Part shown: one piece after another, positions 36,101-49,457 of the stretch
Numbering within the stretch: the first letter of the stretch is position 1
Layout of the letters: every line of letters begins with the position of its first letter
Source: Ampelomyces quisqualis
Taxonomy: Eukaryota; Ascomycota; Dothideomycetes; Pleosporales; Phaeosphaeriaceae
Reading direction: 5' to 3'
Assembly (NCBI GenBank): GCA_018398575.1
Contig: JAGTXZ010000010.1
Location: forward strand, 186,001-250,000
Length of the DNA stretch: 64,000 nucleotides
Made by a program: the position numbers and the translations under genes
Notes under the pieces: model-generated
Told to the model about the DNA's origin: nothing
What the model saw: only the letters and a program-made list of their open reading frames with translations
The model's database searches: none

Positions 36101-37187
36101 ATTAAGGGCAACTTCCTAACGTTCTACTAGCTATACTAAATAGACAACTTCTAATTGCTTATAGCTAATATAATAATAAGATGCAAGATAGTGCTATAAC
36201 AAGAAAGGCTAAATAGTGTAAAAGCTAAGAGCGTATACATATTTAACTGCGCTAAGATATAGAGTATTACAATATTCTTAATACTAGCCTAGCTTAAGGC
36301 TGCGCTGTTTAAAAGCAAAGGAAGTAAGAAAACTAAGTAGTTTATATTAACGCATATCTAACAGCACTTCTAGCAGCTAGACAAAGAAATGTTTACTAAT
36401 AACTTTAACTTACTACTTGTATATAGTGTAAAGTATAAGGTAATTAAGCTAAAGGCTAAGAGGACTTATATTAAAACTAGACCTAATCCTAATTAGAGGG
36501 GCCTAGCAGATAATTAAATAGTACTACGTAACGTTTAGGCTAAAATCCTTATTAGCTTATATAAACTATGTGTGCAACTAGTGCTCTAGATAGAGCTTTA
36601 AAAAAAATTTAGCAAAGATATAGTTCTTCTACTAAGAGAAGAAATACTAAAGTCTAAAATAGATGCTATGTTAGCAAAATAGAAGGACTTAAACTTAACA
36701 TTTATTTTAGTAGCATTAATAGCGTTTGCAGAAGCTATTACGCTAATTAAGGTAAATAAAGTTATAATTGCAGAGCTTTAAGACAAACAAGGTACTTAAG
36801 ACTAATTTATGTTTAGGGTATATTAACTAGGCTAGCTAGTAGATGTGTACAAGAGTATTATTCTGTATAACCTAAAAAGTAATCTAGAAACAAAAGTTCT
36901 AAAGAAGCAGAACGTAAAGATATTGTTGCGCAGTAGTCTGCAAAGTGTAATAACAAAAGAAGGAGAAATTAAGTAGAATTGTAACAAGGAAATTTCTATA
37001 AAGCTTAAGGGGCTAGTGTAAATTAGGTAAATTAAGTAGTAGAACTATAGAGTACAGTACACTACTGTGCAAAGCTGTAGAATAAAAAATGCTTAAGTAG
37101 ATACGTAGCCTAGTCTTAGAAGTACAAGAATATAAAAAGTATTGCAAAAGAAGTATATACGTAGACGTAACGCAAAATTAATTTAAA
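33152..37187 (+). pseudogene. Long unknown gene of the big TIR element (copy 2)
   Basis: Counterpart of 4500-8535, with the same length and landmarks (basic coiled-coil stretch near 34230-34290, SKVSATDAF-like block near 35540). Interruptions by TAA/TAG partly fall at other codons than in copy 1, showing independent mutation of a shared ancestor. A comparison of the three copies could recover the ancestral frame. Confidence 0.6.
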
Positions 37188-37479
37188 GCGCAAGGATAGT
37201 GTAGATTTACAGTAAAACCTAAACTAAGTAACAGCGCTATTAAAGGGATTGCCTTAGACTTAAACTATAGTTAGGCATAGTTAAGGATAGGCTACTAACT
37301 AGTAACACAGTTATGCAGATAGTGCAAAGCTATATTAAACACAAGAACTATAAACTATTTTGCAAAAGGGTTTTACAAACTAGGCTGCTAATAATAGTAT
37401 ACTAAGCATTGCTGTTATTGCTTAGTACAGCAGAGCATAGTTAAGAACTGTCTGGTAGCTAGTAGTATAGTTGTGTTAA

Positions 37480-37526
37480 CAGTGTCGCTAATATTGCAGA
37501 TATTGCTAACGTTATGTTTTTCTAAC
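37480..37526. repeat. Right subterminal 9-bp repeats and TIR, copy 2
   Basis: GTCGCTAAT, ATTGCAGAT, ATTGCTAAC, GTT are followed by the TIR TTTTTCTAAC at 37517-37526. Confidence 0.75.
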
Positions 37527-38425
37527 GTAATCTTAAGACTTAAGATTAAAAATAAGAAATAGATAGTTTAAAATCTTTTAGCTATTAATATTTAAGTGTA
37601 GTTAAATATATTAAGTCACTACAAAAGTAATCTAATTCTTAAAGCTACGCACTTAAACCTAAAAGAGAAGCTTTTAGATAAGTTAATATAAAGCTTTAGA
37701 AATAGATAAAACAATTTGTAAATTTAAAAATAAGAAACTTTAAGTACTAGTGTTAACAAGAGTATTAAGGCATAAGCTAATGCCTTAGTTATAAAGAAGC
37801 GTAGGTATAAGAAAATAGAAACTGCAAAACAAATAAGAAAGTTTAAGGTAAAATAGATTGTAATAGCTTAGGCCTAGAGAAAAGTATTCTTTTAGGCGCT
37901 TCTGTTTCTTATATAATATACCTCCTAGTTAGGTTGCTCTTAAGTATCTTTAAACTTATCTACTTCTACAGCTCTAATCTAACGTATACGTAGTTTTATA
38001 TAGTTACTAGAGTAGTGTTCTAGCTTACTGCAATTATAATAACTACTAGAGGTCTTCTATTATTCTAGCTTAAGAGTCTTTGTAAGAAGACGCACTGTTA
38101 TAGATTAATAGGCTAGCGCAGAATTTATTAGAGCGCTAGTAGTAGTCTAATTTAGCTCTAAATTTTGTTATAGAGCTAACCTAATTAGCAACTTAGTAGT
38201 AGCTAGTAATATACTTAGGTTAGAATTGTTCTTCTACTCTATATTATAGGTAGTAAGGTATTCTACTATCTTATTAAATAATTTCTTCTATTAGTGCCTA
38301 AATCCTAGGTTAGAGGCTTATAGTCCTAGCGTAATTTTTGTCTATAAGTAGTAAAACTACTCTAAAGAGAGTACTTGTCTCTTAACTACAGAACTTAGAA
38401 ACCTAGCTTTAAATAAGAAGAATAT
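37527..38425 (-). mobile_element. Chromovirus copy 1, continuation (gag-pol junction and gag part)
   Basis: It matches 28899-29795 of the complete copy and joins 11669 once big TIR copy 2 is removed. It holds the Gag zinc-knuckle region near 38000-38041, where the first Cys codon position (TGC) has become TAT. It ends abruptly inside Gag at 38425, where the LTR of retrotransposon copy 3 begins. AATAT at 38421-38425 is the expected left target duplication; its partner lies beyond the window. Confidence 0.82.
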
Positions 38426-38622
38426 TGTAACAACGCAGGTAGGTACAGCTATTAGAATTAAATTAGATACGTATTAGAGGCATATAGGAGTGCGTATTAT
38501 ATTAGAGATTCTAGATTAGCTATATACCTATAGGTCTTATACAAAAGGACAAAAGAAACTTGTCTTCTATCTATGCTATAGGCTTATATTTATAGTAGGT
38601 GTAGCAGCTAAGTTAGAGCACT
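38426..38622 (-). repeat. 3' LTR of retrotransposon copy 3, first 197 bp
   Basis: It starts TGTAACAACG as in copy 2 and stops in GAGCACT, where big TIR copy 3 inserted. The remaining 106 bp are at 57245-57350. The two parts sum to 303 bp against 299 bp in copy 2, allowing a target duplication of up to 4 bp. Confidence 0.9.
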
Positions 38623-38843
38623 GTTAGGAAAAATTAAGATTTGTCTGGTTAGCCTAGTCGCAGCAACCTGCGGCTGCCCAACAGCAATACTATCTACTAG
38701 ACAATTTGCTAAAGTTACTCTACTTACTTCTAGTTGCTAGCAACCTAATAGCAACCTAACAGCAAGTTACCTGTATTGCCTAAGTTACTTGTGTTACCTG
38801 TGTTACCTATATTGCTAGTATTGCTAGTGTTGCTAGTGTTGCC
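38623..38843. repeat. Left TIR and subterminal 9-bp repeats, copy 3
   Basis: The TIR is followed by CCTAAC-containing repeats and then 9-bp period units (GTTACCTGT, GTTACCTAT, ATTGCTAGT, GTTGCTAGT) at about 38785-38843, as in copy 2. Confidence 0.75.
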
Positions 38844-38884
38844 AGATTTAATAGTTAAGGACTGTTAAGTACTATAGCACTAGT

Positions 38885-41304
38885 AGAACTATATACTACA
38901 GCTAGCTGCCTATGTCTTTATACTCTTGTAGCGTAGGCTAACTAAGCTAGTCTCTTTTATCTAGTTATGTAGGCTTTTTAATTAAATATAGCATAGATAA
39001 ATTGCGCTTCTTTAAAAGTAGGCTAGCCTAGACGCAGCTACTAGGCTTAACGTTCTATAGGGCACGCGTTAGCAGGTACACAACGCGCTCTATGTATAGA
39101 AGGCTATAATAGCTACTGCTACTTGCAGAGCAGTAATTATCTTACTAGTTAGTTGTGTTAGGATTAGGTGCTATGTCTACTAGTGCTGCACTATCTGCTA
39201 TAGTAGTCTGCACTGTTGCGTTATATTAAGGCTAACCTAATAGTATTTACGCGTTATACTAGTAAAAGCATATCTAGTTCTTGTAATATTTATATTACTT
39301 GCTATTTACAACTACTTAATAACACTCTATTTCTTCTTTATACTATTACACTAACCTATTACACTTGTCTAGTTCTAGTTACTATTCCTCTTTAGTTAAG
39401 GTAATTACGTTAAGTATATTGCCTTTAATTGTAATATTATAGGCCTGCGTTATAAATTCTTCTTATACGTCTTCTACTACAATACTCTAGCTACTTCTAT
39501 AGTTCTTAAACTATAGCTGTTTGTCTGCCTTATAAAAGTATTCTAGTGTAAGTTTATCTATATGTTTGTACTCTTCTAGCAAAACATCTTTTACCTTACC
39601 TAATACTTTACGTACGCGTATATAAATAGCATTTTATACAAGTTATTATATATTGCATTACGTTTAGACCTACTTATATTGTTAGTGTCTTTGTGTAGGA
39701 CTTTTCTTACCTTTCTAACGTCCTTCTCCCTATCCTTTTTTATTAAGTAGTTTACTTTCTCCTTCTTTTTATTGTTGTAATTGTCTATAAGCGCATTATA
39801 GCAATCTTGCTTCTCTTTTGTGTAGTTAGCTAGGATATTATCTATGTTGTTGTTATAGGTATTCTTTAGCACTAAAATGTTAGCTCTATTATTCTCTTGT
39901 TAGTTTATGTATACAGCAATATTCTATTGTATATTATCCTATATAAGAATCTGTTAAATGCCTTCTAGGTTCTTCTATTTTTCGCAAATAGTATTAAAGT
40001 AGTCTACTTTCTGTTAGCTAATACTATGTGTAGAACTTGCAACATACCTTCTATAGTGTGTCTATAGAAGAGTATAGTTTTTCTAGTGCTATTGTTATTA
40101 AATTCCCTTATTACGTTAAATATAACTAAGCCTATTAGTGCTACTATATTTGCACTTAGTTTATTAAACTTCTCTTAATTCCTAGTTATTGCAGCAATAC
40201 TCTATTTCCTGTTATTATAGAATAACTATGCTATTACTACTGCAAGACTAAGGTTTAGAAATCTAGCAGATTCAGGCTGTCTTTAGTTAGCTAGTATAGC
40301 CATTTCAGAGGTATACTTGCGTTCTTTAGGTCTTGTAGTAAGTAAACAAAGTCTTTAAGTAGTTTACTAGGCTTAAGAACCTATCTATCTAGGTAGTTTA
40401 ATATGTAAGCACTAGTAATTTCTAGTTATTCTTGCCTTATTACGTAGGTCTGCAAGTTGCTGTATATGTCTAGTATCTAGGCGCCTACTGTTAGCTACTA
40501 TCCTTAGTAGGCTGTAACAGTACCTATATAGCAGGCAGCTCTTTTACATAGTATTAAGCTAATATACAATTAAACTAATAACAGCAGAGTATTCTATGCT
40601 TCTATCTAAGCGTCTAGCAGCATTTAGGCGTACATATACCTACGTGTATTAAGCTATAGCGTTATTGCTGTACTATATAGCGTCTTTCTATTGTTAGTAA
40701 GTAGTTACGTTACTAGAATAACTCTTACTTTCTCTAGTGTAGTCTTGTTTTCTAGTAACACACTTTTCTTTGCCTAGCGTTTTTCTTTCCTCTATAGTAG
40801 TAACCTAAATAGGTCTGCACTAGATAAGAAGAGTTGCAACTCTGTAATAGTTAAAACTACTTAATTATATACAATAAGGTATCTTTCTACAATACAACAG
40901 CTTTAAGTCTAATAGTAGTTTTCTTTTAACTACTAATGTTTTCTATGTATTAGTCTTATAGGTTTTTAGTTTATGTTAGCTTATTATACTTATACTACTA
41001 CTGCGTCTAGATTTCTCTTATTAACAAGTAAGTAAGGCTGCAGATCTAAGAGTGTATAGTATTTAATTTCTAGGCTGTCTTATTAGGTAACTTTTTGGTT
41101 AGGCTAGTGTAGTAGTTAGTTATACTTCTATTTTAATTCTAGAGTTAAGGCTTAAGGATAGTAGTATTAGAGTCTAGACAGTTTTTAGTCTCTACAGCGT
41201 CTTAGTTTTTAGTATATTAGTTCTAGAGTTACATTCCCTAAGAGCCTAACCTTTGCACTATTATCTGTTAGCGCTTGTTTTAGCGCTTGTTTAGATAGAG
41301 ACAT
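38885..41304 (-). pseudogene. Unknown leftward gene 1 (copy 3)
   Basis: Counterpart of 11930-14351; ATG on the minus strand at 41304-41302. The segment 39600-39872 stays open for 90 codons and is rich in Lys, Asn and Asp (for example KEKQDCYNALIDNYNNKKKE), a likely coiled coil. No known domain recognised. The stop is not fixed. Confidence 0.5.
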
Positions 41305-41543
41305 AGTATACTACTAATATTACTTAAATTTGCTACTTAGTATAGAGTATACAGAGTAAGCGCTTGCTCTTTAAATATTAAAAAACTATTAGTAAGGGTA
41401 GCAGAAGTAAGCAATGTATATAGCGCAACAGAGTTTTTACTTTATAAGTATAAGTAGGGTTTTTGTAATATATATAGTCTAATATTGCCTTAAATTCTGC
41501 TAGAGTGTAGTAGTTAGGCTATTTAATTAGATAGCCTCTTGTC

Positions 41544-41890
41544 CTTAACTATATGCTAGCGTATATAATAGTTGTCTACTATTAGCATAAATAGTTGTGC
41601 GCGTAATACAGGCAATTAGCCCTTTCTCTGTCCTTAACTGCGTGCTAGCGTATACAATAGTTATCTACTGTTAGTACAAATAGTTGTGCACGTAATATAG
41701 GCAATTAGGTGCCTTTCTATCTTTAACTAAATGTTAGTATACATAATAGTTGTCTACTATTAGCACAAATAGTAGTGCGCGCAATACAAGCAATTAAGTG
41801 CCCTCTTATCCTTCTATCCTCTACTAAATGTTAGCGTATACAATAGTTGTTTACTATTAGTATAAATAGTTATGCGCGCAATATAGGCGA
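41544..41890. repeat. 89-bp tandem repeat, copy 3
   Basis: Units at about 41544, 41633, 41720 and 41820. Same array as 14591-14945. Confidence 0.8.
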
Positions 41891-41894
41891 TCTA

Positions 41895-44800
41895 GTAGCC
41901 CTATACGCAGAAAACTATTTACCTAGTAAGTTGTTAGTATAGATCTAGTATGCTACTATACTAGTTATGTTTGTAGTTTAATTGTAAATAACGCCTAGTA
42001 TATCTTTAATGCAACTGTCTTTTGTAATACGCTGTGCTAGCGTGCCTTTATAGATATCTATATTTGCGCCTATTTATTTCTCTTCTTTGTATAGTAATAT
42101 ATACTGTTGCATTTACTTTTAAAGCCTAATTTGTACTCTAATATCTACACAAACAAATTGTAATTAAGGTTGTTAATATACTTATCTATTGCTAGCAGGT
42201 TGTAGTGTGCATACAATAGCTAGTTTATCCTAATAAAAGTATGCTTGTTTCTAGTTGCGTTTAACACTAATATAGTTATTATATTAGAAGTAATTTGTGT
42301 TATGCTTAACTCTTTGTTAACTGTTTTTATTATCTTTCTACGCAGGTTTTTATCTAGTAAAGCTTACTCCTAATTGTTATTTAGTTTAGTTTTATTCTGT
42401 TGTAAGCGCATCTATTAGGCTGCGTTGTAGTTACATTAGATAGCAAAGTATATAATTGTCTAGATAAGGCAACTGTTAGCTGCGTTCTATAGTAGTCTGT
42501 TCTGTTGTAATACAATTACTCTTGTAATTTACTGTAAGTGTTCTTTTACTGTAGTTATCTATAAGAAACAGCCTAGTATCTTCTACCTCTTTATCTCTTA
42601 TTCTATGTTAGAGTATATTAAGTTATATTCTTCTACTGTTAGTTACATTATATTACATATACTATCTTTTAACAATTGTGTCTAGTGTTGCTGCAGTAGT
42701 GCTATTCTCCTGTCTGCACTAACTAGTAATTCTAGGTAACTATTGTAATATCTCTGTAATACTTGTGTATGTAGATAAGAGTTGCTATTATTACGCGTTT
42801 ATAGTAGTATATAGTATGTAGTAAGAAGGTTGCGTTAGTAGCCTTACGCTATAGTTCTGTGTTATAGTGCTTGTTATGTTAGTAGGTTTGCGTTCTATTA
42901 GGTAGGCTAAAGTAACAGTAGAGCTATTGTTAGATATATAATTCTATTTACTATGTCTAACGCTATATACTAGTTGTCTTGCTACACTTACTTCTGTTTA
43001 TAATTCTACACTGTACGTGTCTAGTCTTAATTAAATGTAAAAGAATACAGTCTATTATATTTGTCCTAATTAATGTAATTATTTATATAATAAGAAACAG
43101 AGACCTTATTGTTAAGTGTAGGTAGATCCTTTAGTACTAAGTGCATAGAGTAAATAATAGTTGTTATGTTATATACTTTAAATACTTATAATATGCATTG
43201 CTTAGTCTTTGTACTATATGTGCAGCAGCGCACGCTTAGCATTTCTATTGTATTATTAATTTAACTATTGTTGTTAAACGCTATAACCTTGCAGAAGGCA
43301 CCTGTATACTTATATTTCTTTCTGTTCTTGTTTTAGTATTTGTTGTTAATAAATATAAGTATTAGGTGCACTTAAGCTACAGCTCTACTATTTGCAACAG
43401 TCTAAGATAGTTGTGTGTAGTCTTTATATTTAAACTCTTGCACCTATACGTAATCTTTGCGCTATTTTCTAGTCTTATGCTAGTTAGGCGCGCATTACAT
43501 AATATCTTCTTTACAATATTTAAAGTTGTTGTAGCATTTGCCCAATAGCCTTAAGCATCTTATAGAAGAGTGTATTTTTACATTTATTCTGTTTACCTAG
43601 TAAGAGTTAGGGTCCTGTCTGTCTTTATTATATAGGGTAACAAGGCAGCTAGTTACCTTCTAATAGTAGTATTAGACAAATACTATAGCAGCATGTGTAA
43701 AGTCTAGCAACGTAATATGTGCAGTAACCTTACTAAAGGGCAGCATAATAGAATTTAGTAATATGCCTAGTATAGACTATTTAAGTTGTTTAAATAGTAT
43801 TGCTGTTAACACACTTATAGTAAAAGTGTACTTGCGCTAGTTAGCAGTAGTGCACTGTTAACTTTAGTCTATAACTATCTTATATTTAAACGCTATAAGC
43901 GCAAGCTATCTAGAGTTGTAGAGGTAGATCTGCGCAAGAAAATCTCTCTTGTTTATTATTAGGTAGAATTGTTTTACTATTGTAATATAGTAGGCCTTAC
44001 TATTTATTCTAGTGCATATACTATTAAGAGCCCTATATATATAGATATTGTTAATAATATAGGTTAGCGCGTGCTATTTAGGGTAGTTAAAATTCTTTTC
44101 TTCTTCTTACGTCTATTTGAAAGGTTAAAACTCTTCTTTTAGAACATCTATTTGTTTAATAGCTAACAACATATACCCTAACGTGTTTTTGTTATAACTC
44201 TTATATTGTAAGAGTACTAGCAGATTGCACGCAGCCTAGATAAAATGTAACGCGTATAGTGCCTTAGTTGCTAGTAGAGGAGACACTACTACTATAAATT
44301 AGCAAATTACTACTTTTTATTCTGCGCTAGTCTACTGCAACACTTCTGTAAAAGCCCTCTTGTTATTAAACTATTTTAGTCTAGTGTTATACTTAACCTA
44401 GCAAAACCTTTTATTTAACTAGGCACAGCTATTATCTTCTACTACTAGAACTACAGCACTATTCTAGCTCTTCTTTTGTCTAGGGTGTATGTCTATTAGC
44501 ATGTCTTCTATAAATTCTAATATCTTTATAACTAACCCTTTAAGTAGTAGATACAATATATCTATAGCTAATAACTTATATATATTAAAGTTATAGTAAT
44601 TCTAGCTAAAGCACTTTACTAAATAAACATAATCCTTGTGTTCTTTATTAAGATAATAACCCTATTGCAGGCATGTATACTCTTCTGTTTGCTATAGATA
44701 TTTGTTACACAAGTTCTCTTGTTTGTCTAGTAGTACTGTGTATTAAGTACAGTGTCTGTTTTTCTTTACACCTGTTAGTAGCACTTACTCTTTATAGTTA

Positions 44801-46150
44801 GCTAGAATTGCATAAATAGTTAGGTAACACTATTGCGTCTATTAGTTAGTACACTCTAGCTATATACTATATTTAGCAGCTTCTTTAAGTGCTGCAGTTG
44901 CTAGTTAGTGTCTATCCTCTATAGTAACTCTCTGTTGTTAACGCTGTAGTTAGTACTTACGCAACAACAGTTTGCCTATGCAGTAATAATATACTTTACT
45001 CTTTAGAATAGGATCTAGGAGCTTAGCTGTTAGGATAAATCTGGCTAGTAGTGTTCTAGGTGTTATTCTGCGTTATTGTGCCTTATAGTTAAGATTTCTA
45101 ATAGTAATATATATTAGCTATGCTACTACGTTACTAGACATTATAGACAACTATGTTTTGTCTACTGCTAGTATAACTAGCATAAGAGTTGCACTATCTA
45201 GCAAGCGCTGTTGTATTAACTACTACTAATTCTCTAAGTGTAGTTTGTAATACACTCTTATAGGTTTGTTAGGTATACCTGTAAAAGAACAGCTAGGTGC
45301 GTAAACTATCTTATTAGCAAATAGGTAATAACTAAGTATAAAGGCAATCTATAATATAATATCCTAGTATATAAATATATGTTAGTTAGGTTAGAGGTTT
45401 AGTAACCTAGATGTAATTACTACGTTCTCTTGTATCTATACGTTATCTTATAGCCTAGATTAAATGTTTAATATAGCCTACTGCTACTAGCGCCCCAATT
45501 AGAACTATAGCTGTAAATGTAGCTTATGTAGCTGTGTGTTAGTAAAGAGGCTGTTAATATTACTTAATGTACATTTTATCCTTTGCAGCTATAATGCAAA
45601 CGCTAGTGCAAAAAGAAAACTAAAGGGCTCTACTATGTTATTTCTATTAGTGTTAGCACGCGTGCGCTATTTAGCTGTGTATAGCCTACTACTTTGCGTC
45701 TACTATTCTTAAACTAAAGGGTTTGCTAGCGTGCTGTCTACTTGCTGTCTTGAACAGCTTGTCTTATCCTTATGTAGACGCTAATATTAGGCCTATCTAC
45801 TCTATTACCTTATGTTTAGCTAGAGTATAGTTGCGTTTATATAAGGTGTTGCTATATAAAGCAGGTGCTGCGTTGTCTAGAGTAGCATCTATTGCGTTAC
45901 AGCTATTAGAGCTGTACTATTATATTATAGTGTTAGGGGTTATAACTAGTGTATTGTTAGATAGCAGGTAGCAACGCGTCTAGCATTAAGTACTGTATTT
46001 AATAAGTCCTGCGTACGTCTTAGTGTAAAAGCTATACAGTATATATATATAATCTATTACTAATTTATTTATGTATAACTCTGTAGTTTAGATATAAAAA
46101 GACTAAGTATACAAAAACAGTATTAATATTAGTTACATAGTGTTAAGGTA
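41895..46150 (-). pseudogene. Unknown leftward gene 2 (copy 3)
   Basis: Counterpart of 14950-19200 with the same length. Frames correspond by alignment. The same NAIDATLDNAAPAL-like stretch is found near 45840-45910. No known domain recognised. Confidence 0.5.
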
Positions 46151-47016
46151 GTTACTAGCAGCATCTATCTTGTACTACACAGTCTGTTGTCTATAGTAGT
46201 CTACTAAAGTCTACTATAGCCAACAGTTACCTAACCTGTGTACAGAACTATACTAACAGTTGTAGGCGCAACAACTAATATTTTTCTTTCCTTTAATATT
46301 TCTTATTACTCTAACAACTATTACGTTATTACACTAGAGCTTACTTGTTAATAACCTAATTAGTTAGGCTAGCTAACACAGCTTAATAAAGATTAATATT
46401 AATAATAATTATTACGCTAAAAAATATTAACACTTTAGAATAAATAAGTTACTACGCGTTTAGAATATATACAGTAGAACCCAAACACCTAAAAAGGTAA
46501 GTATACCTGTAAGTAGACACGTATAAGGTTTAAAAGTATAAAAAAAATAGACTAGTAGCTCTAGCAGCCTAATATACAACCTGTACCAAAGTAGCTAGGC
46601 TTAGTACAGATAGAAGCAGGTAGAATAGTATACTATATATACTATAGGTAAGACTAGTAACAGGCGTAGGTAATTACTTAATAGTAAGAAATAATAAGTA
46701 TAATTTATATATAGTGTTAACTAATGTTCTAAGTAGCTAGTATATTTAATCTTTTCTAGTTTTAAAATACCTATAGATCTAATTTATATTCTTTCTCTAG
46801 TATAGTATAAGACAGTTGTCTACTAGAAACTACTATTCTAACTTGCCCTAATGTGCAAATACAACAGAAGCTAAATAGTAACAAAGACTGTTAACAAACT
46901 GCTATATATTAAACGCATCTACGTGCTGCTTACTCTTAAACTATTAGCGCTAATAGAGTATATAATAGCCTTACTAGCTAGCTACTCTCTGCCTCTTGCT
47001 ATATATACGTTTTCCT

Positions 47017-47190
47017 AACCTTAAAACTAGAGATAAATTTACTTATATGTCTCTAGTCTTAGAGTTAAAGTAACAGTCTTTTGTTAAAACATATATAGAA
47101 CCTAGTGTTATTTTTATCTATTATACACTTGCGCCTTTTTATACTTTCCTAACCTTAAAACTAGAGATAAATTTACCTATATGCCTATAT
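47017..47190. repeat. 134-bp repeat, copy 3 (one full unit plus a partial)
   Basis: Units start at 47017 and 47151. One unit fewer than in copy 2. Confidence 0.82.
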
Positions 47191-47471
47191 ATGCAGCTGC
47201 TTCTTAACACGTAACTTATACTCTTAATTTAATATTACTATCTTTATATATATATTTCTTGTAAGTCTAAGAGACTTAATTCTTTATTATATTTTTATTC
47301 TTACAAAACCAAAACTATACCTATTACGTCTATATGTTTGTGTAGTTTAAAAATCTAGAACCAAGCTTTACTATGTTATTAGCACTACACCTGCACTACT
47401 TCTTAGCCTACTAGTATAGAAGTAAATTTATGTCCTAGATAGACCCTTTAGTAGCTGTTTAGATGTTATAG

Positions 47472-48060
47472 CTTAACTAAGATACCTTATAACATATTTA
47501 ACAACAAGGATTTCTATAACAACAGCTACAATAGTATTCTAGGGCGTATATTAATAACCTAGCCTAACTTAAGAGCGCTATTATTGCAACAACTTTGTTA
47601 TATCTTACAACACTATTACTTAACTAAGATACTTTATAGCGTGTTTAAAAGCAAGGATCTCTACAACAATAGCTACAATAGCATCCTAATACGTATATTA
47701 ATAACTTAGCCTAACTTAAGAGCGCTGTTGTTACAATAACTTTGTTATATCCTGCAACACTATTACTTAACTAAGATACCTTATAGCGTGTTCAAAAGCA
47801 AGGATCTCTATAACAATAGCTATAATAGTATTCTAATGCGCATATTAATAACTTAGCCTAACTTAAGAGCGCTGTTATTGCAATAACTTTGTTATGTTTT
47901 ACAACACTATTACTTAACTAAGATACCTTATAGCGTGTTCAAAAGCAAAGATCTCTACAACAATAACTATAATAGTATCCTAGTGCACACATTAACAACT
48001 TAGCCTAACTTAAGAGCGCTGTTGTTATAACAACTTTGTTATATTCTACAATACATATTA
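47472..48060. repeat. 147-bp tandem repeat, copy 3
   Basis: Units start at 47472, 47619, 47766 and 47913, again exactly 147 bp apart. Confidence 0.86.
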
Positions 48061-48681
48061 ATAACTTAGCCTAACTTAAGAACGCAATTCTTATACTATT
48101 AGGTAACTAGAAGATATTAGAGATATAACTATAATTTACATGCTTTTATCTATATATTGTTACAGGCAAAAATTAAGAACAACGTAGAGTTGCAGTTATT
48201 TGTTAAGACATTTCTATCCTAGCACTCTTATTAGGCTCTTTAACAGTAAAGCCTACCTAAGTAGCTATAACCTTTCTTATACTATATACAATGCATTTCT
48301 GTTAGACCCTACAAGTAGCAATCTAACATCTAGATATTAAGATATTCTAACTATAACTTACACAACATTAAGTCTCCTATTATTACTAAGCTTTATTACA
48401 GCTTCAAGAACTTCTATTAACGCAAAGAAGTTACGCGTATTAAACTTATCTATACTAAGATACTGCTAGCTAGTAACAAAAAGGATACCTACTACGCTAG
48501 TAGGCACAACTAAGACTTTAAAAGACACCTATATAAATTAAAACAATAGGCCTATATTTATTTGTCTTAGAGACGCTTAGTAGAGAAGAATATATATAAG
48601 AGGTAATGCGTAATACTTTATAAATCTTATATATAGTATATAAGGCAGCAAACACTTTAAACGTATTAATTTCTATAATTA

Positions 48682-49085
48682 GGCTCTTCTAACAACTAGT
48701 AGCTATAGTTGCGTTATACTATTAGTAACTATTATTTACTAGAGAATACTACTAGTGCTGCACGCTACCTACTACTACAGTAGGCTTTTCTAACAACTAG
48801 CAGCTATAGTTGCGTTGCACTATTAGCAACTATTATCTACTAGAGAATACTACTAGTGCTGCACGCAACCTACTACTGCAGTAGGCTCTTTTAACTACTA
48901 GCAGCTACAGTTGCGTTGCACTATTAGTAACTATTATCTACTAGAGAATACTGCTAGTGCTGCACGCAACCTACTACTATAGCAGGCTCTTTTAATAACT
49001 AGTAGCTACAGTTGCGTTGCACTGTCTATAACTATTGTCTACTAAAGAGTACTATTAGCGTTAATTGTAAGCTATCTACTACAAT
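48682..49085. repeat. 101-bp tandem repeat, copy 3
   Basis: Four units starting GGCTCTTCTAACAACTAG, as in the other copies. Confidence 0.83.
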
Positions 49086-49457
49086 AAGCACCTAGAATAA
49101 CTAATTAGTGCTATAATAATACTAGTATAAGTTTAAGGCTAAGTTTAGATTTTGTTTTATATCAAATACTATAAGTAGCTACTAGAGTATTAGCATGCGC
49201 AAGTGTATTATCTTTACTATATTAGATAGTAGATTACTTATTGTAAATACATCTAGTTTCTATAGTTATTCTACTACTACAACATTAAGCCTACATTATC
49301 TAGTTTATAGATAGGTTAAAGTCTAACGCCTAACTAGTAATACAGTTGTGCCTAGACTATTACAGAACGTGTTAAAGTTTGCAAACATAAGGTATTGTTT
49401 CTATATTTAACACTACAACAACTTACTATATAGGCTACTAGAGCCTTTTGCTACTAT

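Larger units (their letters stand above)
11670..37526 (+). mobile_element. Big TIR element, copy 2 (with nested retrotransposon)
   Basis: It begins GTTAGGAAAA at 11670 and ends TTTTTCTAAC at 37517-37526, the TIR with one C-to-T change. Without the nested 7,096-bp retrotransposon and its 5-bp duplication it is about 18.76 kb, against 18.62 kb for copy 3; one extra 134-bp repeat unit explains most of the difference. It inserted into retrotransposon copy 1: left flank AAGTATA and right flank TAATCTTAAG together rebuild the unbroken AAGTATACAATCCTAAG seen at 28892-28908. This leaves TA/TA as a possible 2-bp duplication. Confidence 0.88.
46151..49457. other. Central non-coding region, copy 3
   Basis: Equivalent of 19201-22638 but shorter by about one 134-bp unit. 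It contains the 134-, 147- and 101-bp arrays listed separately and no readable gene. Confidence 0.55.

Noticed and set aside
11670..37526. Big TIR element as a Starship with a tyrosine-recombinase captain
   Set aside because: I could not find a DUF3435-like protein at either end, and the gene nearest each end points outwards, not inwards. Not fully excluded, because two leftward genes are unidentified.
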